Positions 1 through 11,300 of a stretch of 64,000 nucleotides of DNA are shown here, in pieces; position 1 is the first letter of the stretch, and every line of letters begins with the position of its first letter. The stretch lies in the NCBI RefSeq assembly GCF_004364315.1, contig NZ_SOBR01000003.1, positions 495,087 through 559,086 on the forward strand, in the 5' to 3' direction. The stretch comes from Chromohalobacter marismortui (GTDB taxonomy: Bacteria; Pseudomonadota; Gammaproteobacteria; Pseudomonadales; Halomonadaceae). Below the pieces are notes generated by a model. It saw only the letters and a list, made by a program, of their open reading frames with translations, was not told the DNA's origin and searched no databases. The position numbers and the translations under genes were made by a program.

Positions 1-504
1 GATGCCCTCGCCGGGTTCGTCGAGGATCAGCAGGCGCGGCTCGATCACCAGCGCCCGGCCGATGGCCAGTTGCTGCTGCTGGCCGCCGGACAGGTCGCCG
101 CCACGCCGGTGGCGCATGTCCCGAAGCACCGGAAAGAGTTCGTAGATACGCTCGGGAATGCCCCGCTCCGCCGCGCCCTGCACACGCTTGCGCCGTGCCG
201 GCAGACCGATGCGCAGATTCTCCTCCACGCTCAGCGTGGCGAAGATCTGCCGCCCCTGGGGGACATAGCCGATACCCAGGTCGGCGCGGCTCTCCGGGCG
301 CCGCTCGAGCAGATTCTCGTCGGCGAAACGCACCTGACCGGCGCGCACCGCCACTTCGCCCATGATGGCCTTGAGCAGCGTGGTCTTGCCCACGCCGTTG
401 CGGCCCATGACACAGGTGCAGCGCCCCGCCGGTACCTGCAGCGAGAGATCACGCAGGATATGGCTTTCGCCGTAATACTGATTGAGCTTGTCGACGCTGA
501 GCAT
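1..504 (-). CDS. urtE: Urea ABC transporter ATP-binding subunit UrtE (3' end cut by window edge)
   Basis: This is one of the two ATPases that power urea import through the UrtABCDE transporter at the inner membrane. The first 168 residues are present. Walker A (GRNGVGKTT) lies at residues 34-42, the ABC signature LSGGQQQQL near 139, and Walker B ending in LDEPGEGI at the cut edge; family members are about 230 residues. The ATG overlaps the urtD stop as TGATG, which indicates translational coupling at the end of a urt operon. It resembles branched-chain amino acid LivF, but the long UrtB in the same operon points to urea. The identification is firm; the C-terminus is not visible. Confidence 0.9.
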   Translation of the reverse strand, partial: MLSVDKLNQYYGESHILRDLSLQVPAGRCTCVMGRNGVGKTTLLKAIMGEVAVRAGQVRFADENLLERRPESRADLGIGYVPQGRQIFATLSVEENLRIGLPARRKRVQGAAERGIPERIYELFPVLRDMRHRRGGDLSGGQQQQLAIGRALVIEPRLLILDEPGEGI

Positions 505-1367
505 CAGGTTTCCTCCCGCACGTCGGACGCTTCGTCGCCGCCCAGATAGACCTCGATCACCCGCGGGTCGTTGGCGACCTCGTCCATGCTGCCCTCGGCG
601 AGCACGCTGCCCTGGTCCAGCACGGTGACGGTACGCGCGATCGAGCGCACGAAGCCCATGTCGTGCTCGACCACCACCACCGACTGCTGGCCGGCCAGGC
701 GCGTCATCAACTCCGCCGTGCGATGCATTTCCGGCTCGGTCATGCCCGCCACGGGCTCATCGACCAGCAGCAGGCGCGGGCGCTGCATCAGCAACATGCC
801 GATCTCCAGCCATTGCTTCTGACCATGCGAGAGCACACCGGCCAGCCGGTCGCGCTCGGCACTCAGGCCGATGGTCTCCATGATCTCGTCGATACGCTCG
901 CGCCCCTCGTGGTCGAGCCGGGCCAGCAAGGTCTTCCACACGCGCCGGTCGCCGACCATCGCCAGCTCGAGGTTGGCGCTCACCGACAGCGCCTCGAACA
1001 CGGTGGGTTTCTGGAACTTGCGGCCGATTCCCAGGTTGGCGATCTGCGGTTCATCCATCTGCAGCAGGTTATGGCGGCTGCCGAACCAGGCCTGCCCGCG
1101 ATCGGGGCGCGTCTTGCCGGTGATGATGTCCATCATGGTGGTCTTGCCGGCCCCGTTGGGGCCGATGATGCAGCGCAGCTCGCCGTCATCGATGGTCAGG
1201 TTGAGATCGTCGATGGCCTTGAAGCCGTCGAAGCTCACGCTGACATCCTCGAGGTAGAGAATCGGCCCGTGACGCACGTCGACGGGGGAATCCGCCGGGG
1301 CCATGAAGTCGAAGACGCGATCGGGACGCGCGAACTCGCGCAGGCGTTCTACATTCGTCATGCTCAT
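504..1367 (-). CDS. urtD: Urea ABC transporter ATP-binding subunit UrtD
   Basis: This is the second ATPase of the urea importer (LivG-like), 287 residues. Walker A GPNGAGKTT is at residues 69-77, the signature is the variant LSHGQKQWLEIG, and Walker B is LLLVDEPVAGM. The start chosen (MSMTNVE) has a strong ribosome site, GGGAGGTGG, just upstream and overlaps the urtC stop as ATGA; the reading frame stays open further upstream but only inside urtC. The roughly 40-residue N-terminal extension before the ABC core is typical of UrtD rather than LivG. It should form a heterodimer with UrtE on the cytoplasmic face of UrtB/UrtC. Confidence 0.93.
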   Translation of the reverse strand: MSMTNVERLREFARPDRVFDFMAPADSPVDVRHGPILYLEDVSVSFDGFKAIDDLNLTIDDGELRCIIGPNGAGKTTMMDIITGKTRPDRGQAWFGSRHNLLQMDEPQIANLGIGRKFQKPTVFEALSVSANLELAMVGDRRVWKTLLARLDHEGRERIDEIMETIGLSAERDRLAGVLSHGQKQWLEIGMLLMQRPRLLLVDEPVAGMTEPEMHRTAELMTRLAGQQSVVVVEHDMGFVRSIARTVTVLDQGSVLAEGSMDEVANDPRVIEVYLGGDEASDVREET

Positions 1368-2416
1368 GCTGCCACCTCCCGACGCCGACGCAGGCGTGCG
1401 AGCACGCCCGCCACCCCTTGGGGCAGGAACATGGTGACCACCACGAACAAGCCACCCAGGAGAAACAGCCAGGCATCCGGCATCACCCCGGTCAGCAGCG
1501 TCTTGAGATAATTGACGACCAGCGCGCCGAGCAACGCCCCGTAAAGCGTGGCGCGGCCGCCCAAGGCGACCCAGACCACGACCTCGATGGAGAACAACGG
1601 CGCGAAGGTACTCGGATTGATGATGCCGACCTGTGGCACGTAGAGCGCCCCGGCAATGCCCGCGATCATCGCCGACAGCACGAACACCGCCAGCTTGACG
1701 TGCTCGACGCGATAGCCGATGAAGCGCACTCGCGCCTCGGCATCCCGGGTGGCCATGCACACCCGCCCGAGTCGCGAGCGGGTGACCGCCTTGCAGCCCC
1801 AGAACGCCAGCAGCACGGCCACGCCCGAGGCCACGAACAACGCCACGCTCATGCTCTCGCTGGCCAGCGAAAAGCCCAGCAACTCATCGAACCGCGTCAG
1901 CCCGGTGCTGCCGCCCATGTCCATCTCGTTGCGGTTGAAGGCCAGCATCAGGGCAAAGGTCAGCGCCTGCGTGATGATCGAGAAGTACACGCCGGTGACC
2001 CGCGAGCGAAACGCCAGCCAGCCGAAGACCAGTGCCAGCAGCCCGGGCGCCAGGACCATGGCGAGTGCCGCCACGGGGAAGTGGGCCATGACGGTCTGCC
2101 AGGGCGCCAGCGGCGCTTGCTGGGCCGTCAGGTAGAGGCCCATGGCGTAGCCGCCCAGGGCGAAGAAGGCCCCGTGGCCCAGGCTCAGGATGCCCAGGTA
2201 GCCCCAGATCAGATCCACCGCCAGCGCCAGCAGCATGTAGGTCAGGTACTTGCCCAGCAGCGTGACCACGGAGCCGTTCAGGTGCCAGGCATGCTCCGGC
2301 GGCAAGGCATGGAGCACGACCACCGCCAGCATGCCGACGATCAGCACGATGCTGGTGATCCAGGTCGAGCGTTCATCGAGCAGGGAATTGCGTTTGAACA
2401 TCGTGGCGAGACTCAT
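1364..2416 (-). CDS. urtC: Urea ABC transporter permease UrtC
   Basis: This inner-membrane permease is the LivM-like half of the urea channel, 350 residues. It is a run of hydrophobic segments typical of the BPD_transp_2 family, with a short charged N-terminus (MSLATMFKRNSLLDE) before the first membrane helix. The start ATG overlaps the urtB stop as ATGA, and its own stop overlaps urtD the same way, so urtB-C-D-E form one translationally coupled block. The C-terminus is arginine-rich and cytoplasmic. Confidence 0.93.
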   Translation of the reverse strand: MSLATMFKRNSLLDERSTWITSIVLIVGMLAVVVLHALPPEHAWHLNGSVVTLLGKYLTYMLLALAVDLIWGYLGILSLGHGAFFALGGYAMGLYLTAQQAPLAPWQTVMAHFPVAALAMVLAPGLLALVFGWLAFRSRVTGVYFSIITQALTFALMLAFNRNEMDMGGSTGLTRFDELLGFSLASESMSVALFVASGVAVLLAFWGCKAVTRSRLGRVCMATRDAEARVRFIGYRVEHVKLAVFVLSAMIAGIAGALYVPQVGIINPSTFAPLFSIEVVVWVALGGRATLYGALLGALVVNYLKTLLTGVMPDAWLFLLGGLFVVVTMFLPQGVAGVLARLRRRREVAA

Positions 2417-4068
2417 GACGTCCGCCCCTTGGGCGCGAAGAGGCCCTGCGGACGTTTCTGGATGAAAAGGATGACGCCGATCAGCACGATCACCTTGGCC
2501 AGCACGGCGCCGACCCAGGGCTGCAGGACCTGATTGATCACGCCCAGCGACATGCCGGCGACCAGCGTGCCCCACAGGTTGCCGACGCCGCCGAAGACAA
2601 CCACCAGGAAGGAGTCGACGATATAGCTCTGCCCCAGGTTGGGCCCCACGTTGGTGATCTGGGAAAGCGCGACGCCCGCCAGCCCGGCGACCCCGGCGCC
2701 CAGGCCGAAGGTGAGCATGTCCACCCGCGCGGCGCGCACGCCCATCGAGCGTGCCATGGTGCGGTTCTGGGTCACCGCGCGCACCTCGAGTCCCAGCCGG
2801 GTGTAGCGCATCAGCGCCCACAGCGCGGCGAACACCACCAGACAGAAGATCAGTACGCCCAGGCGGTTGAGGGTCAGCGACAAGGCCTCATTGAGCTGCC
2901 ACGCGCCCTGCAGCCAGTCCGGCGAGTTCACACGCCGATTGAGCGGCGAGAACACCGTGCGCACCAGTTGCTGCAGGATCAGGCTGATGCCGAAGGTCGC
3001 CAGCAGCGTTTCCAACGGGCGCCCCTTGAGAAAGCGGATCACGCTGCGCTCGATGAGAATCCCGAACGCCCCCGCGACCAGGAAGCCGCCGGGGATCGCC
3101 AGCAACAACGCCAGCCCCGGCTGCCCGGGCAGCAGTTGCTGGATCATCCAGGTGGTATAGGCCCCCAGCATGATCAGCTCACCGTGCGCCATGTTGATCA
3201 CCCCCATCACACCGAAGGTGATCGCCAGGCCGATCGCCGCCAGCACCAGCACCGACCCGGCGCTCAAGCCGAAGAACAGTGTCTGGCCGCGCTCGTACCA
3301 GGCACGCTTGCTCTCGATGCCGGCCAGCACGTCGCCGGCCTGGGCGGCGATCGGCGAATCGCTGTTGGCGATGTCGGCGAGCGAGTTGCGTATGCGGGTG
3401 TCGAGATTGCCGCGCAGGGTCGCCAGGCCCGAGGCATCGCCCTGCTCCACACGATACAGCGCCAGCGCGGTCTCGAGCTCGGCGCGTACCGCGGGACTCT
3501 CCTCGTTGTCGAGCTGGGTCGCGATCGACTCGGCACTTTGCGCATCGACCTCGCCCACCAGGCGCTTGGCGGCGGCAAGGCGCGTTGCCTCGTCACCCGC
3601 GCCGAGCGACAGCGAGGCAATCAAGCGCTGCAATTGCGTGCGCAGGTCGTTGTTGATGCGGAAGGTATCGACGCTGCGCCGGGAACCGGTGCCGGCATCC
3701 TCGAAGGTAATGGCATCGATGATCGGCCATTCGCGACCGCTGTCATCGGTGATGATGTAGAAGCGCTCGCCGTCGCGCTCGCGTCCCAGACGGCCATCGA
3801 GCAAGGTCTTGAGCCAGCGCGTTTTCTGGGCGGCGTCACTGGCGGCGATGGCCTGGGCGGCCTCGGCCTTGGCCTCGAAGTCGTCGGTGTCCAGTGCCTG
3901 AAGCAAGGCCTGGGCACGCTGCGGCGTCACCTCGGCCTGCACCGGCGAAACGCCGACAAGCCACACCAGCAGTACCGTCACGACCGCCAGGCAACGCCTA
4001 AGGCCGGTGCCGGCCTGCGATCCGCTCACGCTGCCAGGCCGCCTATTCATCGTGTGAGTTGGCGTCAT
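2413..4068 (-). CDS. urtB: Urea ABC transporter permease UrtB with N-terminal periplasmic domain
   Basis: This is the LivH-like permease half, 551 residues. About the first 50 residues hold a signal-like hydrophobic stretch, followed by a hydrophilic, helix-rich region to about residue 250 (many EARLAAAKRL-type segments), then the membrane domain starting near LFFGLSAGSVLVLAAIG with the conserved GVINMAHGELIMLGAY segment. The large N-terminal domain separates UrtB from amino-acid LivH proteins (about 300 residues) and supports the urea assignment. The start at MTPTHTMN has an AAGGA site upstream; a second ATG six codons later is possible. It follows urtA after a gap with two hairpins. Confidence 0.92.
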   Translation of the reverse strand: MTPTHTMNRRPGSVSGSQAGTGLRRCLAVVTVLLVWLVGVSPVQAEVTPQRAQALLQALDTDDFEAKAEAAQAIAASDAAQKTRWLKTLLDGRLGRERDGERFYIITDDSGREWPIIDAITFEDAGTGSRRSVDTFRINNDLRTQLQRLIASLSLGAGDEATRLAAAKRLVGEVDAQSAESIATQLDNEESPAVRAELETALALYRVEQGDASGLATLRGNLDTRIRNSLADIANSDSPIAAQAGDVLAGIESKRAWYERGQTLFFGLSAGSVLVLAAIGLAITFGVMGVINMAHGELIMLGAYTTWMIQQLLPGQPGLALLLAIPGGFLVAGAFGILIERSVIRFLKGRPLETLLATFGISLILQQLVRTVFSPLNRRVNSPDWLQGAWQLNEALSLTLNRLGVLIFCLVVFAALWALMRYTRLGLEVRAVTQNRTMARSMGVRAARVDMLTFGLGAGVAGLAGVALSQITNVGPNLGQSYIVDSFLVVVFGGVGNLWGTLVAGMSLGVINQVLQPWVGAVLAKVIVLIGVILFIQKRPQGLFAPKGRTS

Positions 4069-4084
4069 CGAAAGGTTCCTTCTC

Positions 4085-4105
4085 GCGCCGCGACGGTCGC
4101 GGCGC
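4085..4105 (-). other. Perfect GC-rich hairpin just before urtB
   Basis: A 9-base perfect inverted repeat (GCGCCGCGA / TCGCGGCGC, 3-base loop) lies in the urtA-urtB spacer, ending 17 bases before the urtB ATG. It carries no T-run, so it could instead stabilise the 5' end of the urtBCDE message after processing. The role is inference. Confidence 0.45.
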
Positions 4106-4146
4106 ACGATTCGGGAGCGCCCCGTTCTTCAAGGCGCCTTGACGTG

Positions 4147-4176
4147 AAGGAAACGGCGAGCGCAGATCGCTCGCCG
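4147..4176 (-). terminator. Attenuator-like terminator between urtA and urtB
   Basis: On the minus strand a 9-bp perfect stem (CGGCGAGCG / CGCTCGCCG, 5-base loop) is followed by TTTCCTT, starting about 9 bases after the urtA stop. A partial terminator after a binding-protein gene is common and lets the abundant periplasmic protein be made in excess over the permease and ATPases. Confidence 0.55.
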
Positions 4177-4185
4177 TGGGCGTGC

Positions 4186-5472
4186 TTACTCGGCGCCGGC
4201 GCCGTCCTCGCAGGTCATGGTGTCGACGTTGAGCTTTCCGCAGCGCAGCGGCGCGCGCCAATCGCTGATCAGGTTCTGCGATTCGGGGAGATAATCGGAC
4301 CAGGCGTCGCCGGCAATGGTGCCAGCGCTTTTCCAGACCACGCTGAACTGACCGTCGTCCTGGATCTCGCCGATCATCACCGGCTTGGTGATGTGGTGGT
4401 TGGGCATCATCGCCGAGGAACCGCCGGAGAGGTTGGGCACCGAGACGCCGATGATGGAATCCTTCACCGCGTCGACATCGGTGGTACCGGCCTTGCGTAC
4501 CGCTTCCAGCCACATGTTGAAGCCGATGTAATGCGCTTCCATGGGGTCGTTGGTCACCGCCATGTCATTGCCGGTGAACTCGACCCAGTTGTCGATGAAG
4601 TCATAGTTGGCGTCGCTGTCGACGCTCATGAAGTAGTTCCAGGCCGCCATGTGCCCCACCAGCGGCCCGGTGTCGATGCCGCTGAGTTCCTGCTCGCCCA
4701 CCGAGAAGGCGATGACCGGAATCTCGGCGGCACTGACGCCCTGATTCGCAAGCTCGGTGTAGAACGGCACGTTGGCATCGCCGTTGATGGTCGAGACCAC
4801 GGCGGTCTTCTTGCCCTGGCTGCCGAAGTCCTTGACCTCGGCGACGATCGACTGCCAGTTGCTGAAGCCGAACGGCGTATAATTGATCATGATGTCGTCG
4901 TCGGCGACACCGTGATCCTTGAGGTAGGCCTCGAGAATCTTGTTGGTGGTGCGCGGATAGACGTAATCGGTGCCCAGCAGCGCCCAGCGTTCAACGCCTT
5001 GACTCATCAGGTAGTCGACCGCGGGAATCGCCTGCTGGTTGGGTGCCGCGCCGGTATAGAAGATGTTCTCGGAGGATTCCTCGCCCTCATATTGCACCGG
5101 ATAGAACAGCAGGCCGTTTTCTTCCTCGACCACCGGCAGCACCGCCTTGCGCGACGCCGAGGTCCAGTTGCCGAAGATCACATCGACCTGGTCGTCCCCG
5201 GTGAGCATGTCGCGCGCCTGCTCGGCATACAGCGACCAGTCCGAGGCCGGGTCCATCACCACGGGTTCGAGCTGCTTGCCCAGCAACCCACCGTTTTCGT
5301 TCTGCTGCTCGATGAGCATCAACAGCTCATCCTTCAGCGTCGACTCGCTGATGGCCATGGTCCCGGAAAGAGAGTGCAGGATCCCGACCTTGATGGTGTC
5401 TTCCTGGGCCGCGGCCGGCAGCGCGATGCCCATCGAGAGTAACAGTGCGGCGGTGGAGGTGATCTTGTTCAC
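4186..5472 (-). CDS. urtA: Urea ABC transporter substrate-binding protein UrtA
   Basis: This periplasmic binding protein delivers urea to UrtBC; 428 residues, type 1 periplasmic binding fold (Peripla_BP_6 class). A signal peptide spans about residues 1-23 (LLLSMGIALPAAAQ), and the mature part begins EDTIKVGILHSLSGTM. Landmarks such as DYVYPRTTNKILEAYL and AHYIGFNMWLEAV match UrtA/FmdD-type proteins. The start is GTG (VNKITS), placed six bases after a strong AAGGAG site; no ATG in frame has a comparable site. It is the first gene of the operon, about 100 bases downstream of the sigma-54 promoter. Confidence 0.93.
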   Translation of the reverse strand: MNKITSTAALLLSMGIALPAAAQEDTIKVGILHSLSGTMAISESTLKDELLMLIEQQNENGGLLGKQLEPVVMDPASDWSLYAEQARDMLTGDDQVDVIFGNWTSASRKAVLPVVEEENGLLFYPVQYEGEESSENIFYTGAAPNQQAIPAVDYLMSQGVERWALLGTDYVYPRTTNKILEAYLKDHGVADDDIMINYTPFGFSNWQSIVAEVKDFGSQGKKTAVVSTINGDANVPFYTELANQGVSAAEIPVIAFSVGEQELSGIDTGPLVGHMAAWNYFMSVDSDANYDFIDNWVEFTGNDMAVTNDPMEAHYIGFNMWLEAVRKAGTTDVDAVKDSIIGVSVPNLSGGSSAMMPNHHITKPVMIGEIQDDGQFSVVWKSAGTIAGDAWSDYLPESQNLISDWRAPLRCGKLNVDTMTCEDGAGAE

Positions 5473-5570
5473 GAACGACTCCTTGCGGGTCTGATTGTTG
5501 TTGCAGCGCCAATGCACGCTGTTGTCGTGATATCCAGCGACGACGTCCGATGACGTCTGCACGACACCTC

Positions 5571-5586
5571 GCAAGTCATGTGCCAA
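5571..5586 (-). promoter_or_regulatory. Sigma-54 (-24/-12) promoter of the urt operon
   Basis: Read on the minus strand the site is TTGGCACATGACTTGC. This matches the RpoN consensus TGGCAC-N5-TTGC, with GG and GC exactly 10 bases apart. Transcription would start near 5559, leaving a leader of about 87 bases before the urtA GTG. A urea importer under nitrogen control is expected from established biology. Confidence 0.85.
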
Positions 5587-5662
5587 CTTCGTGCACTAAA
5601 AGTTAAAATTAATAAAAAACAAAGACTTAAATAGTATAAAAAAGGGTAGCGAGCGAATCGTT

Positions 5663-5679
5663 TGCACCTAAATAGCGCA
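5663..5679. promoter_or_regulatory. Candidate NtrC enhancer site upstream of urtA
   Basis: TGCACCTAAATAGCGCA fits the NtrC palindrome TGCACC-N5-GGTGCA with a perfect left half and 4 of 6 in the right half. It lies about 77 bases upstream of the -24 element. The DNA between is very AT-rich (5597-5645), as expected for an IHF bend between enhancer and sigma-54 promoter. The rest of the 5473-5832 gap shows no gene I would support. Confidence 0.5.
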
Positions 5680-5811
5680 CGCCGGATCCGCAGGCGCACC
5701 AAAAGGGAGGAGGAGTGGCGTCATGAGCACCAAAGCAGTGCACACAGGGAAGGCTGGCAGAGAGGACACGAATGACAAGGCGCCCGAATCTCGAGCGCAG
5801 GCAGGCAGCAG

Positions 5812-5843
5812 GGGAAAAGCGAGCGCTCGGTCTCAGGCGCTCG
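5812..5843 (-). terminator. Terminator at the cobA 3' end
   Basis: On the minus strand CGAGCGC and GCGCTCG form a 7-bp stem around a 10-base loop that includes the cobA stop codon, followed by CTTTTCCCC. The short T-run makes it a plausible but modest intrinsic terminator. Confidence 0.5.
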
Positions 5844-6705
5844 AGGCGTTGTCCAGGGGCGTGGGATGCTTACCGTCCCGCCAGCCTTGGCTGGACGAAG
5901 ACGCCGGCTCGAACCAGTCCAGCCGACCGTGCAGCGACACCACATCACCGACCACGATCAGCGTCGGCGGTCGCACGTCTCCCGCATCGATGGCAGCCAG
6001 CAGCCCCTCGGGAAGCGACGCCAGGGTGCCCACATGCACTCGCTGGCGCGCGGTGGTGCCCTGTTCGATCAAGGCCAATGGCGTGTCGCCGGACATGCCA
6101 TGCGCCTGCAGCTCATGGCGGATGGTGGCCAGCGAGCCCAGCCCCATGTAGAACACCAGCGTCTGCCCGGGACGCGCCAGCGTCGGCCATTCGAGGTCGC
6201 AGCCGCCGTTCTTGAGATGCCCGGTGACGAAGCGCACCGATTGGGCATGATCGCGGTGGGTCAAGGGAATGCCCGCATAGGCGGCGCAGCCGCTGGCCGC
6301 GGTGATGCCCGGCACCACTTCGAAGGCGATGCCCGCCTGGGCCAGGGTGTCCAGTTCTTCGCCGCCACGCCCGAAAATGAACGGATCGCCGCCCTTGAGC
6401 CGCACCACGCGATGCCCGGCACGCGCCCAGTCGACCAGTGCCTGGTTGATGCCATCCTGGGGCACGCTGTGCGATGACCGCGCCTTGCCGACGTACAGCC
6501 GCCGCGCCTCGGGGTTGGCCAACGCCATGATCTCCTCGCTGACCAGACGATCGTGCAGCACCATGTCGGCTTCTTGCAGCAGGCGCAGCGCCTTGAGCGT
6601 CAGCAGTTCCGGATCGCCGGGCCCTGCACCGACCAGCGACACGTGGCCGTGGAGACGTCGGGGACGCGACGAACGCGATGTCACATCAGGCGAAGAGGCA
6701 GGCAT
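5833..6705 (-). CDS. cobA: Uroporphyrinogen-III C-methyltransferase
   Basis: The enzyme adds two S-adenosylmethionine-derived methyl groups to uroporphyrinogen III, giving precorrin-2 for siroheme or cobalamin. 290 residues, single SUMT domain. The family motifs are clear: [14 protein letters not shown] near residue 27, [14 protein letters not shown] near 105, and [20 protein letters not shown] near 135. There is no CysG-type dehydrogenase/ferrochelatase half, so another gene must finish siroheme. The start has AGGGA nine bases upstream. Siroheme serves nitrite and sulfite reductases, which fits its place beside the nitrogen-responsive urt operon. Confidence 0.93.
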   Translation of the reverse strand: MPASSPDVTSRSSRPRRLHGHVSLVGAGPGDPELLTLKALRLLQEADMVLHDRLVSEEIMALANPEARRLYVGKARSSHSVPQDGINQALVDWARAGHRVVRLKGGDPFIFGRGGEELDTLAQAGIAFEVVPGITAASGCAAYAGIPLTHRDHAQSVRFVTGHLKNGGCDLEWPTLARPGQTLVFYMGLGSLATIRHELQAHGMSGDTPLALIEQGTTARQRVHVGTLASLPEGLLAAIDAGDVRPPTLIVVGDVVSLHGRLDWFEPASSSSQGWRDGKHPTPLDNASSA

Positions 6706-6859
6706 CTTTATTCCCTGTTCGACTTAAAAAACGAGGTCTTATAGCCAAAACGATAAGGTTCCTCGGCATTACGGGGAAGGAACGTCTGGTTGGAAGGTTA
6801 TAACCAAGTGGTGGCCCATGCCATTGCGCGGGGCACGCAATGGCATGGCGAACGGTGCG

Positions 6860-8209
<1,350 letters not shown>

Positions 8210-8374
8210 TCACCACGCTCGCCGTCTTCTCCCGCGCCGTCGGGATGCGTCACGCGCCAGGCTGCAGTAAAGTAGGCCCATAAAATATCACCAGATTGTA
8301 TCGTCCCGACGACGCCGCACGGCCAGACGGTCGCAGAAACCGTCGTCCGGCGCTGACCGATGGCTTGAGACTCC

Positions 8375-11300
8375 ATGATCGCACCCCTGGATACCCCGGA
8401 ACGCACCGCCACACCTTACCTGCGCTTCCTCGATGCGCTCGACCAGGCCGGTTTCGGTGGCGACATCGCCCCGGACTACGCCAACCGCACAGTACTGGCC
8501 ACCGACAACTCCATCTATCAGCGCCTGCCCCAGGCCGTGCTCTACCCGCGTAACGCCGAGGATCTCGCCTGTCTGGCACGCCTCGCCGGGCGCGAAGAAT
8601 TTCAGGCCATCGTGCTCGCACCACGCGGCGGGGGCACCGGCACCAACGGGCAGTCGCTCACCGACGGCCTGGTGGTCGACGTATCGCGGCACATGAACCA
8701 CATCCTCGAGATCGACGTGGAGAACCGTCGCGTGCGCGTCCAGGCCGGCGTGGTCAAGGATCAGCTCAACGCCGCCCTCAAGCCGTACGGTCTGTTCTTC
8801 GCTCCAGACCTGTCGACCTCCAACCGCGCCACCATCGGGGGCATGATCGCCACCGATGCCAGCGGCCAGGGCAGCTGCGAATACGGCAAGACCCGCGATC
8901 ACGTCCTGGCGCTGGACATGCTGCTGCTCGGCGGCGAGCGTCTGCATACTCAGCGCCTCGACGCCGAGACTCTCAAGCAGACCTGCGAGCGCGACGATCG
9001 CATCGGCGAGGTGCATCGCTCCGCGCGCGAGATCGCCGACACCCAGAGCGCCTTGATCGAGGCCACGTTTCCGCCGCTCAACCGCTGCCTGACGGGCTAC
9101 GACCTGGCCCACCTGCGCCGCGCGGACGGTACCTTCGATCTCAACAGCGTGCTGTGCGGTGCAGAAGGAACGCTGGGCTTTCTCGCCGAGGCCACGCTCA
9201 ACGTCCTGCCCATCCCCAAGCATTCGACCCTGGTCAACATTCGCTATCCCGGCTTCATGGATGCCCTGCGCGATGCCAAGGCACTGATGAGCGGCGACAG
9301 CCACCCGACCTCCATCGAGACGGTCGACGACAAGGTGCTGGGGCTGGCCATGGAAGACTTCGTCTGGGATGGCGTGGCCGAATTCTTCCCTGCCGAGGGC
9401 GAGGACATTCACGGCATCAACCTGGTCGAATTCAACGACGACGACCCCGAACGCTTGGCGGCACGCGTCGAAGTCTTCTGCACGCACCTCGCCACCGACA
9501 CCCAAGTCGAGCGCCTGGGCTATACCCTGGCCGAAGGCCGCGAGGCCATCGGCCGTGTCTACGCCATGCGCAAGCGCGCGGTGGGCCTGCTCGGCAACGC
9601 CAAGGGCGAAAAGCGCCCGATCCCCTTCGTCGAGGATACTGCCGTACCGCCCGAGCATCTGGCCGACTACATCACCGAGTTCCGCGCCTTGCTCGACGCC
9701 CACGGACTGGCGTACGGCATGTTCGGCCACGTCGATGCCGGGGTCTTGCACGTGCGCCCGGCCATCGACATGAAAGACCCGGCGCAAGAAGCCCTGATCC
9801 GCGAGATTTCCGATGAGGTCGCCATCCTGACCCAGCGCTACCACGGCCTTTTGTGGGGCGAGCATGGCAAGGGCGTGCGCTCGGAATACGCGCCGCAGTT
9901 CTTCGGCGAGCTCTACCCCAGCCTGCAGCGCCTCAAGGCGGCGTTCGACCCGCACAATCAGCTCAACCCCGGCAAGATCGCCACACCGCTTGCCAGCCGA
10001 TTCCAAGACAACGGCGCCATGGCTACCGACAACAAGGCTTCGGGAGCGGGATGCAGCGAAGCTCCTTTGCCAGGGAAGGCAACCGTCGCGCCCACGGAAG
10101 GGGCCACAGCGCCTTCGCAAGAGTCCGCTTCCGATGACGCTGTTGCCGTCGAGGCGGAGCCGGTCACGTGGGTCGATCCCGGGCTTTTGACCATCGATGG
10201 CGTGCCCACCCGAGGGCAGCTCGACCGGCAGATCGACGAGCGCGTCTGGCAGCATCACGCCAGCGCGGTCTATTGCAACGGCAACGGCGCCTGCTACAAC
10301 TACGACCCCAATGACGCCATGTGCCCCTCGTGGAAGGCCACCCGCGAGCGCGTCCACTCGCCCAAGGGACGCGCCAGTTTGATGCGCGAGTGGCTGCGCC
10401 TGCAAGATCAAGCTGGCATCGATGTCATCGAGGAATCACGCCAGAAGCAAGCCGAAGGTATCTGGGGTGCCACCAAGGCGTTCCCGCGTCGCCTGCGCAA
10501 CACCTTGGCCAAGCGTCGCGGCCGGGAAGATGTCTCCCATGAGGTGTACGACGCCATGGCCGGCTGCCTGGCGTGCAAGTCCTGCGCTGGCCAATGCCCC
10601 ATCAAGGTCAACGTCCCCGAGTTTCGCTCGCAGTTTCTGGAGCTCTATCACAACCGCTACCTGCGGCCACCGCGCGACTACCTGATCGGCGCGCTGGAAT
10701 TCTTCGTGCCCTACCTCAAGCCGGTGGCACCACTGTACAACGCACTGCTCGATACGCGCCTGGCGGACCGCCTTCTCGCCGGGCCGATGGGCATGGTCGA
10801 CACCCCACGCCTGTCCCGGGCGAGTCTCGCCAAACAGCTCGAGGCCTGGGGCATCGCCGAAGCCACGCCTACCACGCTGGGCTTTCTCAGCGAACGCCAG
10901 AAGGCCCGCAGCGTGGTCATCGTCCAGGATGCATTCACCAGCCATTTCGAAGCCAAGCTGGTGATGGATATCGTCGAACTGCTCTCGCGCCTCGACATTC
11001 GTGTCTTCGTGGCGCCCTTTCACGCCAACGGCAAACCGCTGCACGTGCAAGGCTTTCTGGGGGCGTTCGAAAAGACCGCCACCGCCCAGGCGAAACGTCT
11101 CAAGACCCTCGCCGGCTTCGGCGTCCCCTTGGTGGGCATCGACCCCGCCATGACGCTCGCCTACCGCCAGGAGTACGTCAAGGCGCTGGGGCCCGAGGCC
11201 GTCCCCGAGGTGCTACTGCTCCAGGAGTGGTTGCTGTCCCTGGGGCGCGCCCTGCCGCCCGCCGGCCTGTCGACGCTCGACGACCCTGGTTACAAACTGT

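Noticed and set aside
2968..5442. Plus-strand 824-codon open frame across urtA/urtB
   Set aside because: Antisense shadow of two well-supported transporter genes; His/Gly/Arg-rich with no domain.
5723..6151. Plus-strand ORF with a strong GGAGGAGG ribosome site, 142 codons
   Set aside because: It runs antisense through most of the cobA 3' half, has no recognisable family, and its composition is that of a shadow frame. The ribosome-like string may be chance.
8288..10411. Minus-strand 707-codon open frame antisense to the YdiJ-type gene
   Set aside because: High-GC shadow of a long gene; no family, no ribosome site, and the plus strand has clear domains throughout.
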